From Paracoccus ravus (GTDB taxonomy: Bacteria; Pseudomonadota; Alphaproteobacteria; Rhodobacterales; Rhodobacteraceae), in NCBI RefSeq assembly GCF_004522175.1, contig NZ_SDEB01000016.1, positions 32,421 to 96,420 on the forward strand: a stretch of 64,000 nucleotides of DNA, written 5' to 3'. The translations under genes and the position numbers were made by a program. Positions 1 through 7,896 of the stretch are shown piece after piece. Within the stretch, counting starts at the first letter, position 1. The number at the start of each line of letters is the position of its first letter. Under the pieces are notes generated by a model. That model was not told the DNA's origin, ran no database searches, and was given only the letters and a program-made list of their open reading frames with translations.

Positions 1-211
1 CGGTCATGAAGCTCATGCTGACCCAGAATACCACCAGCATCAGGCCGATCTTTGGAACGAAGGTCAGGGTCATTTCCTGGACTGAGGTGAGCGCTTGCAG
101 AAGGCCGATGACCACGCCCGCGACAAGCGCGACGATCAGCATCGGCGCGGACATGCGCGCCGCGATCAAGAAAGCCTGTCGCACCATGTCGAAAATCTGG
201 TTCTCATCCAT
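1..211 (-). CDS. fliQ: Flagellar export apparatus protein FliQ (partial, C-terminus outside window)
   Basis: FliQ is a small two-helix membrane protein of the flagellar type III export gate, working with FliP and FliR. The visible 70 residues begin MDENQIFDMVRQAF and contain a first hydrophobic helix (PMLIVALVAGVVIGLL) followed by the family's short QALTSVQEMTLTFVPK loop and the beginning of a second helix. The gene runs off the left edge, so about 20 residues are missing here. ATG is at 211-209, only 5 bases after the fliE stop, so it is co-transcribed with fliE-flgC-flgB. Identification rests on the loop motif and operon context. Confidence 0.9.
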   Translation of the reverse strand, partial: MDENQIFDMVRQAFLIAARMSAPMLIVALVAGVVIGLLQALTSVQEMTLTFVPKIGLMLVVFWVSMSFMT

Positions 212-216
212 CGCGG

Positions 217-498
217 TCAGACCGGCATACGCAGGATTTCCTGATAAGCTTCGACAACCTTGTCCCGGATGGACACCGCCGTCTCTAGCGCGAGCTGCGC
301 CTGGGTGATGCTCTGGACCAGTTGATGCGTGTCCGAGGCCCCCGTCATGGCGGCCTGGGCCGAGACATCCACCTGCTGCATCACCCGCGCGAACTCGGCC
401 GCGGCGGAACGCAATTCTTCGGACATGCCCCCCGTCGGGGCAAGGGCGGGGCGGGCGCGGTCATAGGCGGCGGCCGCGGCGATACTCGATGTCATCAT
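217..498 (-). CDS. fliE: Flagellar hook-basal body complex protein FliE
   Basis: FliE joins the MS ring to the proximal rod of the flagellar basal body. The protein has 93 residues, slightly short for the family. It has an alanine-rich N-terminus and the typical C-terminal half: repeated helical heptads, TQAQLALETAVSIRDKVV, and an ending close to YQEILRMPV. It lies between flgC (10 bases upstream) and fliQ (5 bases downstream) in a leftward flagellar operon. There is no signal peptide, as expected for a protein exported by the flagellar type III route. Confidence 0.92.
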   Translation of the reverse strand: MMTSSIAAAAAYDRARPALAPTGGMSEELRSAAAEFARVMQQVDVSAQAAMTGASDTHQLVQSITQAQLALETAVSIRDKVVEAYQEILRMPV

Positions 499-508
499 GG
501 CTGGGCTC

Positions 509-913
509 CTATCGGCGGATCAGATCAAGAAGGGCGCTGCTCATCTGGCGGGACTGCTCGAACATGCGCAGATTGGCTTCGTAGCTGCGCCCGGCCTCGC
601 GCGCGTCAGCGATTTCGACGACAAGATCGACATTCGATCCGGTGTAATAACCCTCGTCATCGGCGAGCGGATGGGCCGGCTCGAAGATGCGCTGCCGTTC
701 GGTCTGGTCGAGGCGCGTGGGACTGGCTTTGACCCCGCCTGTTGCCCGGCCGAAATCCATTTCCTCCTGAAAGGTCACAAGCTTGCGGCGGTAGCCGGGA
801 GTGTCGATATTGGCGATGTTTTCCGAGACATGGCGCAGGCGAACCGATTGTGCCCGCATTCCCGAGGCGGCAAGATCGGCGGCGGAAGCTGGCGTTTTCA
901 TCCAATCCCCCAT
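509..913 (-). CDS. flgC: Flagellar basal-body rod protein FlgC
   Basis: FlgC is a proximal rod subunit. The 134-residue product has the N-terminal rod signature (LRHVSENIANIDTPGYRRK; rod/hook proteins share the ANxxTPGYR core) and a C-terminal helical segment (SYEANLRMFEQSRQMSSALL), matching the family's usual length. The ATG at 913-911 overlaps the flgB TGA by one base (TGATG), implying translational coupling. A second in-frame ATG at 901, four codons in, is closer to a GGGGGA stretch and is an alternative start. Confidence 0.93.
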   Translation of the reverse strand: MGDWMKTPASAADLAASGMRAQSVRLRHVSENIANIDTPGYRRKLVTFQEEMDFGRATGGVKASPTRLDQTERQRIFEPAHPLADDEGYYTGSNVDLVVEIADAREAGRSYEANLRMFEQSRQMSSALLDLIRR

Positions 914-1299
914 CAGGCGCGGCGACCCAGGCTCGTCCGGATCATGTCCAGCGACGCGCGCGTGATGGCAAGCGACAGATCGAATTGCCGCTTTGCCTGA
1001 GTCGAGCGGATCATCTCTTCCTCAAGCGAGACGGTGTTGCCATTGGGGGCGGGTTCGCCTTGCGTGTCGGTGACGTTCGACGAGGCGGACCAGCCCGACC
1101 CCGCGACATGTGCCGGTCGCGTCATGCGCAGTTCGAGCGGCTTTCCCCCGCCGTAGCTCTGTGGAAACGGTGCAAGATCCTGGGCGCGAAAGCCGGGCGT
1201 ATCGGCATTGGCGACATTCCGGGCGATGAGCTTCTGCCGGTTCTCGGCATGGGTCGTCAGGGCAGACGCCATCCGGAGGGTGTCGATCCGGTCAAACAT
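913..1299 (-). CDS. flgB: Flagellar basal-body rod protein FlgB
   Basis: FlgB is a proximal rod protein and the first gene of the leftward flgB-flgC-fliE-fliQ operon. The 128-residue protein shows the rod motif ARNVANADTPGFRAQDL near residues 27-43 and a C-terminal LSLAITRASLDMIRTSLGRR helix, typical of a short rod protein. It diverges from fliI across 98 bases. Confidence 0.93.
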   Translation of the reverse strand: MFDRIDTLRMASALTTHAENRQKLIARNVANADTPGFRAQDLAPFPQSYGGGKPLELRMTRPAHVAGSGWSASSNVTDTQGEPAPNGNTVSLEEEMIRSTQAKRQFDLSLAITRASLDMIRTSLGRRA

Positions 1300-1397
1300 C
1301 GAGGCTTCTCCTCTGTTTCGATAAACCCGGTCTTAACTTCAATTCGTTTAGAAACAGTTTCGCGGATGTCACCTTTCAGACGGGACTGGTTAGCGTG
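1300..1397. promoter_or_regulatory. Divergent flagellar promoter region flgB / fliI
   Basis: This 98-base spacer between two divergent flagellar transcription units must hold the promoter for the flgB operon and probably one for fliI. It is noticeably more A+T-rich than its surroundings (for example TTAACTTCAATTCGTTTAG at about 1333-1351). I cannot assign a sigma factor or a regulator box with confidence. Confidence 0.4.
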
Positions 1398-2711
1398 ATG
1401 GATAAAATTCAACTGATTACCGCCGAATTGCGGCGACTTCGGAAGGCGCGCTATTTCGGCAAGGTCGTCTCGATCGGTGGCGGGCTGGTCCGGGTCGCGG
1501 GGCTGGTGGTTCATGGCTCGGTGGGCGATCGCGTGGAATTCTTGCGCGAATCCGGCGAAGCAGGCGGCGGCGAGATCGTCGCGATCGACAGGGGCGAGGT
1601 CTCGGTGCTTCCCGATGGCTCGACCGAGGGGCTGTCCATCGGGATCAGGGTCGAGTTACTTTTCGCGCCGCTTCTGGCACCAGACGACAGCTGGATCGGG
1701 CGGGTGATCGATCCGCTGGGCCGTCCGCTTGACGGGCATCCGATCGACTCGGGCGTGGAGGATCGCGGCTTTCGCGCCCCCCCGCCGCCGGCGACGCAGC
1801 GCAAGCGGCTGGGCGAACGCCTGCGCAGCGGACTCGCGGTTTTCGACACGTTCCTTCCCATTGTCAGGGGGCAGCGGATCGGGCTCTTTGCCGGTTCCGG
1901 TGTGGGCAAGTCGACGTTGCTTTCTGCCCTGGCGCGCGGGGTCGAGGCCGATGTGGTCGTCATCGCGATGATTGGCGAACGCGGTCGTGAGCTGCGCGAA
2001 TTCATCGAAGAGGTGCTCGGCCCTGAGGGGATGAAGCGGGCCGTCATCGTGGCGGCGACCTCGGACCAGTCGCCGCTGATGCGCCGGCGCTGCGCCTGGG
2101 CGGGCATGACGGTGGCCGAGCATTTCCGGGATCAGGGCAAGCATGTTCTTTTCCTTGCCGATTCCGTCACGCGCTTTGCCGAGGCACATCGCGAGATCGC
2201 GCTCGCCTCGGGTGAAAGCCCCAGCTATCGTGGATTTCCTCCGTCGGTCTCGCATCTCATCATGTCCTTGGCCGAGCGTGCCGGGCCGGGCGCGATGGGC
2301 AGCGGGGATATTACCGCCGTCTTCAGCGTGCTGGTCGCGGGCTCGGACATGGAAGAACCGGTCGCCGATATTCTCCGTGGCGTGCTGGACGGGCATGTCG
2401 TTCTGGACCGCAGCATTGCCGAGCGTGGGCGGTTCCCGGCGGTGGATGTGCTGCGTTCGGTGTCGCGCTCGCTGCCCCATGCCGCGACCGAGGCCGAGAA
2501 TGGCCAACTCGCCCGAGCCCGCGCCGCGCTTGGGCTTTATGCCGAATCCGAATTGATGATTCGCGCCGGTCTTTACGCCCAGGGTACGGATGCGCGGCTT
2601 GATGAGGCGGTCCGCATCTATCCCGCGCTCGACGCGTTCTTTACGCGCAAGAGCGGCAGCGTGCCCGAAAGCTTTCAGATGCTGTCATCGGCGCTCCAGC
2701 CCGGCAGGTGA
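1398..2711 (+). CDS. fliI: Flagellum-specific ATPase FliI
   Basis: FliI is the cytoplasmic hexameric ATPase that energises flagellar type III export. The 437-residue protein has the F1-beta-like fold signatures: Walker A GSGVGKST at residues 166-173, a Walker B-like VLFLADSVTRFAEA segment, and the PSYRGFPPSVSHL region typical of FliI/YscN ATPases. A GTG lies immediately before the ATG at 1398; I take the ATG. The N-terminal domain is short compared with enteric FliI. It is transcribed away from flgB and is followed 12 bases later by a convergent extensin-like gene, so it ends its unit here. Confidence 0.95.
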   Translation: MDKIQLITAELRRLRKARYFGKVVSIGGGLVRVAGLVVHGSVGDRVEFLRESGEAGGGEIVAIDRGEVSVLPDGSTEGLSIGIRVELLFAPLLAPDDSWIGRVIDPLGRPLDGHPIDSGVEDRGFRAPPPPATQRKRLGERLRSGLAVFDTFLPIVRGQRIGLFAGSGVGKSTLLSALARGVEADVVVIAMIGERGRELREFIEEVLGPEGMKRAVIVAATSDQSPLMRRRCAWAGMTVAEHFRDQGKHVLFLADSVTRFAEAHREIALASGESPSYRGFPPSVSHLIMSLAERAGPGAMGSGDITAVFSVLVAGSDMEEPVADILRGVLDGHVVLDRSIAERGRFPAVDVLRSVSRSLPHAATEAENGQLARARAALGLYAESELMIRAGLYAQGTDARLDEAVRIYPALDAFFTRKSGSVPESFQMLSSALQPGR

Positions 2712-2722
2712 CGGGGCCTGCC

Positions 2723-3553
2723 TCATTGGCAAAGCCGGAATCCGCCCTTGCGCGGCTTGATGTCGAGATGCAGGTGGTCGTCATGCGCGGCATTGCTGCC
2801 CGGACCCAGAACCGTCGAGAAATAAAGGCAGGCACCGGCGCGGATCGCCTGCTGAAACGCCATTTCCATATCGCCGTCGCCGTCGCGCGGCGCAATCTCC
2901 ATGCGGCTGCCATCGGAAAAGACCAGCGCCGAAAGGTCAAAGGCGTTTCCGGTGGCGTGTTCCGAAAGTTTCGCGCCCGTGCCGCCGATCGTCTGCCTGC
3001 ATTGATAGGTCGAGCCGGGAACCAGCTCACTAAGTGCAGGTCGATCCGGCAGCCGGGAGGCCGCGGGCCGCAAGACGTCGCGCAGCCAATGGGCCAGGCT
3101 TCGCGCGGTGTCGCAATGCATCAAGGCACCCCCGCCCTCGATCCTGAGGCCGGGCAATGGGGCATGCAGGCGAACCGGCCGCCGGATACCGCAACCGGGT
3201 TGTCCGGGCTCGGTAATGGCCTCTGGCTCATCATATTCCGCGCCAAGCAGCGAGAGTTCCAGCAGGCATGCCGCGTGGTCAAAGGCGCTGGTCTCGGGGA
3301 TTTGGTCGGGCTGGCCATCGGATTCGGCTGTTTCGGCCGAGAGCGGCGCAGGCTCGGACTCGGGTCTGCGCTCAGGCTCAGGCTGAGGCTTAGGCTCGGG
3401 TCCGGGCTCGGGCTCAGGCTTCGGCTCGGGCGCGGGGCTGGGGTCGGGCATCGGCGCGGTGTTTGCCGCCGGTCGGGGCTCGGGGCGGGGCGCCTGGGCA
3501 TGCAGGAAACCGGGCAGCAGAAGAAGCACAAGCATCGCCGCCCGGAGCCGCAT
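2723..3553 (-). CDS. Extensin-family secreted protein with Pro/Glu-rich linker
   Basis: This predicted exported protein (276 residues) belongs to the bacterial extensin-like C-terminal domain family (Pfam extensin_C, metallopeptidase-like fold, thought to act on peptidoglycan). A signal peptide (MRLRAAMLVLLLLPGFLHAQ) is followed by a low-complexity linker of alternating Pro with Glu, Lys or Gln, then the folded domain with CGIRRPVRLHAP, LSEHATGNAFDLSAL and DDHLHLDI. The spaced His/Asp residues (HATGNAFD, DHLHLD) resemble a D,D-peptidase metal site. I start at 3553, four bases after the stop of the L,D-transpeptidase. An in-frame start at 3610 would overlap that gene and hide the signal peptide. 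The enzymatic role is inferred. Confidence 0.82.
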   Translation of the reverse strand: MRLRAAMLVLLLLPGFLHAQAPRPEPRPAANTAPMPDPSPAPEPKPEPEPGPEPKPQPEPERRPESEPAPLSAETAESDGQPDQIPETSAFDHAACLLELSLLGAEYDEPEAITEPGQPGCGIRRPVRLHAPLPGLRIEGGGALMHCDTARSLAHWLRDVLRPAASRLPDRPALSELVPGSTYQCRQTIGGTGAKLSEHATGNAFDLSALVFSDGSRMEIAPRDGDGDMEMAFQQAIRAGACLYFSTVLGPGSNAAHDDHLHLDIKPRKGGFRLCQ

Positions 3554-3557
3554 TTGG

Positions 3558-5093
3558 TTATTCCACCGAAACCGGCTTGGCGGGTGGCGGCAGTTTCTGG
3601 CCCGTGACATCGTTCAGCGCGGTTGTCGCGGCCATATCCGCCGCGCGCTGCGCCAGCATGTCATCGGCAAGCGCTTCGGCGCGTGCCAGGGCTTCGCTCA
3701 GCGGCTCGCCGCGTTCGGGCGGGGCTGCTCGGGGACGTGTGCCGGTGATGATGCTCACCGCGACGGTCGAGGCGGCTTCCTGCACGGCGGCAGCGATGGC
3801 CTTGGCGCGGACACGCGGTGTGGCGTCACTCGGCTGGATCTCGGCTTGAACGGTCTCGGCCGGTTGGCCGATTAGGCCGGCGGTGGATGCGCGCATGGGC
3901 GGGCGGGCAGAACTGAGGACCAGTCCCGAGGCCTGCGGCCCGGGCGCGACTGCCTGTGTCACATCCGCGATCCCGACCCCGGGGGCCAGGAACTCGACCG
4001 TCGTGACATTTGCCTTGACCATATGCGCCAGTTCGAATGCATCCCAATTCGTCAGCCGCACGCAGCCATGCGACTGGTTGACGAACAGCCGCGAAGGCGT
4101 CGCGGTTCCGTGGATGCCATAGGTCGGCTCGCTGAGGTCGATCCAGACATTGCCCACCGGCCCGTTCGGACCCGGCGGCACGATCAGCACGCGATCGTTC
4201 TCGCCCTGCTTGAAATTGCGCTGCGGGTTATAGGTATAGGTCGGGTTGAGCGCGATCGCGTTGACCTTATGCGTACCATGCGGCGAGGGCGTGTCAGAAG
4301 AGCCCACCGTGGCGGGATAATCCGCGACCATCCGGCCATTGGCATCATAGGCGGCGACCCGCCGGGTTTCCTTATCCACGATGATGCGGGTCACGGTCGC
4401 GCGGATCGGCTTTGCGGGACGTGTCACGCTGATCGTCTCGCCGGGCCGGAAGGCCGCGCCGGGATTGAGCTTGGCGAGGAATTTTTCATCCATGTGAAAA
4501 CGTTCGGCCAGGTTTTCCAGCACCGAAGTGTAGCCCTGCGATGTCATCGCCGCCTTTTCGGCATAGTCGGTCGGGATGCGGTCCACGAGACCCTCGGCAT
4601 CCGCTTGGGTGATCGTGTAGGAATTCGTGATCGGCTCGCCTGCATAGGCTTGCAGACGGGACCACACATCAGAATTCATCCGGCCGGTCATCGGCAATCC
4701 GGCGCGTCGCTGGAACGCCTTGATCGCGCTTTCGCTCATGCCGCCGCGCCAGCCATCGACCACCCCCGGCGAGATGCCCGAGCGGTCAAGGAGGACCTGC
4801 ACCTTGGCGGTGAGGGCGGATTGCCCATCGGGCAAGTCACCGCCGCGATAGGCCGCATCCTCGAGATCTTGGGCCGAGACCGATTTCAACGCCTTGGCCG
4901 CGCCGGTGCCGGACTGACCCTGCAACTCGGCGGAGACGGCAGCCTGCACGGGCATGTTCGCCGTAACTTCCACCGCCCGGACCGGAGGCCGGACGGCAGT
5001 TTGTGCCCGCGCGGGGGTGCTGACGGCGAGAATCGCAGCCGAAATCAGCGATAGGCGCAAGAGCGCGCCTGCATGAGGAACGCGGGAGGACAT
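3558..5093 (-). CDS. L,D-transpeptidase (YkuD) with peptidoglycan-binding domain
   Basis: This periplasmic enzyme probably forms 3-3 peptidoglycan cross-links or anchors proteins to the wall. Its 511 residues comprise a signal peptide (residues 1-30, ending TPARAQ), a peptidoglycan-binding type 1 domain at about 94-150 (QVLLDRSGISPGVVDG, AIKAFQRRAGLPMTGRM), a LysM-like stretch at about 190-223, and the YkuD catalytic domain at about 235-370. The catalytic motif is intact: His328 in YGIHGT and Cys344 in SHGCVRL. A disordered Ala/Pro-rich tail of about 130 residues follows. It is the first gene of a two-gene unit with the extensin-like protein, which supports a cell-wall role for both. Confidence 0.92.
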   Translation of the reverse strand: MSSRVPHAGALLRLSLISAAILAVSTPARAQTAVRPPVRAVEVTANMPVQAAVSAELQGQSGTGAAKALKSVSAQDLEDAAYRGGDLPDGQSALTAKVQVLLDRSGISPGVVDGWRGGMSESAIKAFQRRAGLPMTGRMNSDVWSRLQAYAGEPITNSYTITQADAEGLVDRIPTDYAEKAAMTSQGYTSVLENLAERFHMDEKFLAKLNPGAAFRPGETISVTRPAKPIRATVTRIIVDKETRRVAAYDANGRMVADYPATVGSSDTPSPHGTHKVNAIALNPTYTYNPQRNFKQGENDRVLIVPPGPNGPVGNVWIDLSEPTYGIHGTATPSRLFVNQSHGCVRLTNWDAFELAHMVKANVTTVEFLAPGVGIADVTQAVAPGPQASGLVLSSARPPMRASTAGLIGQPAETVQAEIQPSDATPRVRAKAIAAAVQEAASTVAVSIITGTRPRAAPPERGEPLSEALARAEALADDMLAQRAADMAATTALNDVTGQKLPPPAKPVSVE

Positions 5094-5192
5094 GTTCTTA
5101 ATCTACTCGTTCTGGTTTATTGTTTTATTTGCCTGTGACGCGAATTTGCGCCGAATGCGGCGTCCTGGCAAGGGTTCGCCGCATCGTCCGGA

Positions 5193-5942
5193 TCACATCT
5201 GCCCGGCAAACCGGTGATCGCGCGGGAAGTAGCGGCGCGACAGCGAGACCGGCATATTGTTCAGCCATTCCAGCCGTTCGAGTTCCAGAACCGGGTCGTT
5301 CTGGGGCAGGTTCAGCGCCGGAGCGATGAAGGGGCCGTCGGCGGTCGAGACACCGATCGACATGCTCGCGCGGTTCAGGGGCACATTGCCCAAGAGCCAT
5401 TCGCAGGCGCTGAGACCCTCGAGTATGGCCGGGCTGAGACCGGGCGCGGCAAAGGTGTTCGTCCAGCGGATCTCGCAGCAATGCGGAATATTGTCGGCGA
5501 AATAGACCGCGCGGCTCATCAGCAGCGTCTCGCCCTTGCGCAAGAGCATGGCCTGGGCGACTTCGGCGGGCGGGACGGCTTCCTCGGCGGCGAGCAGGCG
5601 GTAGCCATATTGGTGACCGGCCGCCTCGAGTTCGCGCCGCAGCAGCGTCCGGACCAATTGGACGCGCGGATGGGCGGTGACGCGTGTGCCGACCTTGCGC
5701 CGGCGCTCGACGACGCCGGTCTCGGCCAAGGCCTGCATGGCCCGGTTCACAGTCGCCCGCGCGCAGCCCAATTCCGCGGCGAGTTCGCATTCTGTGGGGA
5801 TCAATTCACCTTCGTTCCAGATCCCGGTCTGGATGCGCTCCAGGACAATATCCTGCACGGCTTGCCACGTCATTCCCTTGCGGCGCGAGGGGGCAGTCAG
5901 AACAGCGGTTGCTGCGGAAAATCCTTGGGGAATATGAGACAT
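5193..5942 (-). CDS. GntR-family transcriptional regulator, HutC/UTRA subfamily
   Basis: This is a 249-residue regulator with an N-terminal winged helix (GELIPTECELAAELGCARAT, then VNRAMQALAETGVVERRRK) and a C-terminal UTRA ligand-binding domain. HutC-type proteins usually repress adjacent catabolic or transport genes and are released by a small ligand. I chose ATG 5942-5940 (MSHIPQGF); further upstream codons stay open but lie in A+T-rich promoter-like DNA. It diverges from a transporter-allA pair, which it probably controls. The ligand is unknown; a ureide is a guess from context. Confidence 0.85.
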   Translation of the reverse strand: MSHIPQGFSAATAVLTAPSRRKGMTWQAVQDIVLERIQTGIWNEGELIPTECELAAELGCARATVNRAMQALAETGVVERRRKVGTRVTAHPRVQLVRTLLRRELEAAGHQYGYRLLAAEEAVPPAEVAQAMLLRKGETLLMSRAVYFADNIPHCCEIRWTNTFAAPGLSPAILEGLSACEWLLGNVPLNRASMSIGVSTADGPFIAPALNLPQNDPVLELERLEWLNNMPVSLSRRYFPRDHRFAGQM

Positions 5943-6200
5943 TATATGCAATAGTTTCCGTATGATGGTCGGTGGTGGACTCGATACGGTCGACAGGAAA
6001 AGCCTTTTCTTCCCGCCTGTACCTAGATCGGGAAAGCTATGCCCGTCGGGAACGGCGTTAACTAACAAGAAGAGGTTTTGACGGAATAGATCCATATAGG
6101 TCAAGAAAAATTCTTATTCACGTGAACCAGTCGGGTGGTGGCGCGTTGACAATCTTCGGGTCGGGGAAGATTGTCCGCGCGTCAAGCAAGAGGTGCCTGC
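5943..6200. promoter_or_regulatory. Divergent control region between GntR regulator and MFS/allA
   Basis: This 258-base non-coding spacer is A+T-rich in its middle. It contains TTGACA at 6146-6151, a candidate -35 box for the rightward genes, with a poor -10 (GATTGT) 17 bases on. It also holds a perfect 28-base inverted repeat at 6148-6175 and a shorter AAGAA-AAA-TTCTT palindrome at 6103-6115. Together these suggest a repressor-controlled divergent promoter. Confidence 0.55.
6148..6175. promoter_or_regulatory. Candidate operator: perfect 10-bp inverted repeat overlapping -35/-10
   Basis: GACAATCTTC (6148-6157) is followed by an 8-base spacer and its exact reverse complement GAAGATTGTC (6166-6175). 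The left arm overlaps a TTGACA hexamer and the right arm falls where the -10 would be. Binding of a dimer here would block transcription of the MFS gene. No T-run follows, so it is not an intrinsic terminator. Assigning it to the neighbouring GntR protein is inference. Confidence 0.55.
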
Positions 6201-7391
6201 GTGTCGGAAGCCAGTGCAATTCACGTAACCCGTTCCACGATGACAGTATGGCCGGTTCTGGTGGCGATCAGCCTATGCCATATGATCAACGACGTGATGC
6301 AGTCGCTGCTCGCGGCGATCTATCCGCTGCTGCAACAGGAATTCACCCTGTCCTATTGGCAGATCGGCCTGATGACCTTTGCCTTTCAGGTGACCGCATC
6401 GCTTTTGCAGCCCGTGGTGGGGGCGATCACCGATCGCAGACCGATGCCGGGATCGCTGGCGGTGGGCATGGGTTCGACCTTTTGCGGGGTTTTGCTATTG
6501 GCGCTCGCGCATGAATATTGGGTGCTGGTGACGGGTGCCATGCTGATCGGCGTGGGATCCTCGGTGTTTCACCCGGAAAGTTCGCGCGTGGCCCGCATCG
6601 CCTCCGGGGGGCGCTTTGGCACGGCGCAATCGCTGTTCCAGCTTGGTGGCAATTTCGGGCAGGCGCTGGGGCCATTGCTCGCGGCCTTTATCGTGGTGCC
6701 GCTGGGCAGGCCGTCCATCGCGCTGTTTTCGGCGACGGCCCTGCTGGGTTCCGCGATCCTGTGGCGCATCGGAGCCTGGGCCGAAGGCCGCCGCAAGGCT
6801 GCCGGGGCGCAGGCCCCGCGCGACCTTCCTCTGGCGCGCGGAAGGGTGATCGCCGCGATCAGCATTCTGGCGCTGCTGACCTTCAGCAAGAACATCTACA
6901 CGGCCAGCATCTCGAGCTATTACACCTTTTACCTGATCGAGAAGTTCGGCCTGACCACGCAGCAGTCCCAGGTCATGTTGTTCCTGTTTCTGGGCGGCAT
7001 GGCAGCTGGCGTGATGTTGGGCGGGCTGGTCGGAGACCGAATCGGACCGCTCAAGGTGATCTGGTTTTCGATCCTCGGCATCCTGCCCTTCACGCTGCTG
7101 CTGCCCCATGTCGGGCTGGCGGCGACGGGGATCCTCACGGTGTTAATCGGGCTGGTTCTTGCCTCGGCCTTTCCGGCCATCGTGGTTTTTGCGCAGGAAC
7201 TCGTCCCCGGACGGACCGGACTTGTGGCGGGGTTGTTCTTTGGCTTCTCTTTCGGGATGGGCGGAATTGCCGCGGCCCTGCTGGGCCTCGTGGCGGATGC
7301 GCGCGGGATAGAATTTGTTTATGAAATCTGCGCATACCTTCCTCTGATGGGCCTGTTGACGGTTTTCCTTCCGCGGATGGAACATCGCTGA
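6201..7391 (+). CDS. MFS transporter of the fosmidomycin-resistance (Fsr) type
   Basis: This 12-helix major facilitator protein (396 residues from the chosen start) closely resembles E. coli Fsr in its signature segments: CHMINDVMQSLLAAIYPLL, YWQIGLMTFAFQVTASLLQP, GVGSSVFHPESSRVARIASG and SLFQLGGNFGQALGPLLAA. Known Fsr exports fosmidomycin. Here the gene sits 25 bases before allA and opposite a GntR/UTRA repressor, so a metabolite substrate is also plausible. Start choice: GTG 6201 has AAGAGG seven bases upstream; an earlier in-frame start at 6171 lies inside the operator repeat. Substrate not determinable from sequence. Confidence 0.87.
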   Translation: MSEASAIHVTRSTMTVWPVLVAISLCHMINDVMQSLLAAIYPLLQQEFTLSYWQIGLMTFAFQVTASLLQPVVGAITDRRPMPGSLAVGMGSTFCGVLLLALAHEYWVLVTGAMLIGVGSSVFHPESSRVARIASGGRFGTAQSLFQLGGNFGQALGPLLAAFIVVPLGRPSIALFSATALLGSAILWRIGAWAEGRRKAAGAQAPRDLPLARGRVIAAISILALLTFSKNIYTASISSYYTFYLIEKFGLTTQQSQVMLFLFLGGMAAGVMLGGLVGDRIGPLKVIWFSILGILPFTLLLPHVGLAATGILTVLIGLVLASAFPAIVVFAQELVPGRTGLVAGLFFGFSFGMGGIAAALLGLVADARGIEFVYEICAYLPLMGLLTVFLPRMEHR

Positions 7392-7416
7392 GAAGCCGCC
7401 CAGACAGGAAAAAAAC

Positions 7417-7896
7417 ATGAGCAGCATTACCATCAGGCCGATTTCGGCCGAAGCCTTCGCACCTTTTGGCGAGATCCTGGCCACCCGCGAGGCTCCGACC
7501 CGGCTGATCAATGCCGGTCGGTGCGAACGTCATCACGCCTTGGCGACGGTCGAGCGCGGCGGGGGCGAGGCGATCATCTCGATCTTCCGCTCCGAGCCGG
7601 TCAGCCTGCCTTATGACTGCACCCTGCTCGAACGCCATCCGCTGGGCTCGCAGGCCTTTTTCCCGATCGGTTCGGGCCCTTGGCTTTCGATCGTCGCCCC
7701 GGACGAGAATGGCCGCCCCGGCGCGCCGCTTGCCTTCCTGGTTCCTGCGGGCGTGGGCGTCAATCTTCGGGCGGGTGTCTGGCACGGGGTTCTGACGCCG
7801 CTGGATCGCCCGGCGGATTTTCTCGTCGTCGATCGCGATGGCGAGGGCGCGAATCTCGAAGAGGTCGTCATCGCGCCTGTGACGGTGCGGGCATGA
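7417..7896 (+). CDS. allA: Ureidoglycolate lyase
   Basis: AllA cleaves (S)-ureidoglycolate to glyoxylate and urea, the last step of ureide/allantoin breakdown. The 159-residue cupin-like protein matches the usual length and shows the family features: an N-terminal ISAEAFAPFGEIL, LERHPLGSQAFFPI and GVWHGVLTPL. It follows the MFS gene by 25 bases and overlaps rnhB by four bases (ATGA). No allantoinase, allantoicase or uricase gene is in the window, so the rest of the pathway must lie elsewhere or the enzyme serves another ureido compound. Confidence 0.9.
   Translation: MSSITIRPISAEAFAPFGEILATREAPTRLINAGRCERHHALATVERGGGEAIISIFRSEPVSLPYDCTLLERHPLGSQAFFPIGSGPWLSIVAPDENGRPGAPLAFLVPAGVGVNLRAGVWHGVLTPLDRPADFLVVDRDGEGANLEEVVIAPVTVRA

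Noticed and set aside
1333..1351. Possible CtrA box (TTAA-N7-TTAA) in the flgB/fliI spacer
   Set aside because: Only the first TTAA is present; at the required spacing the second half reads TCGT.
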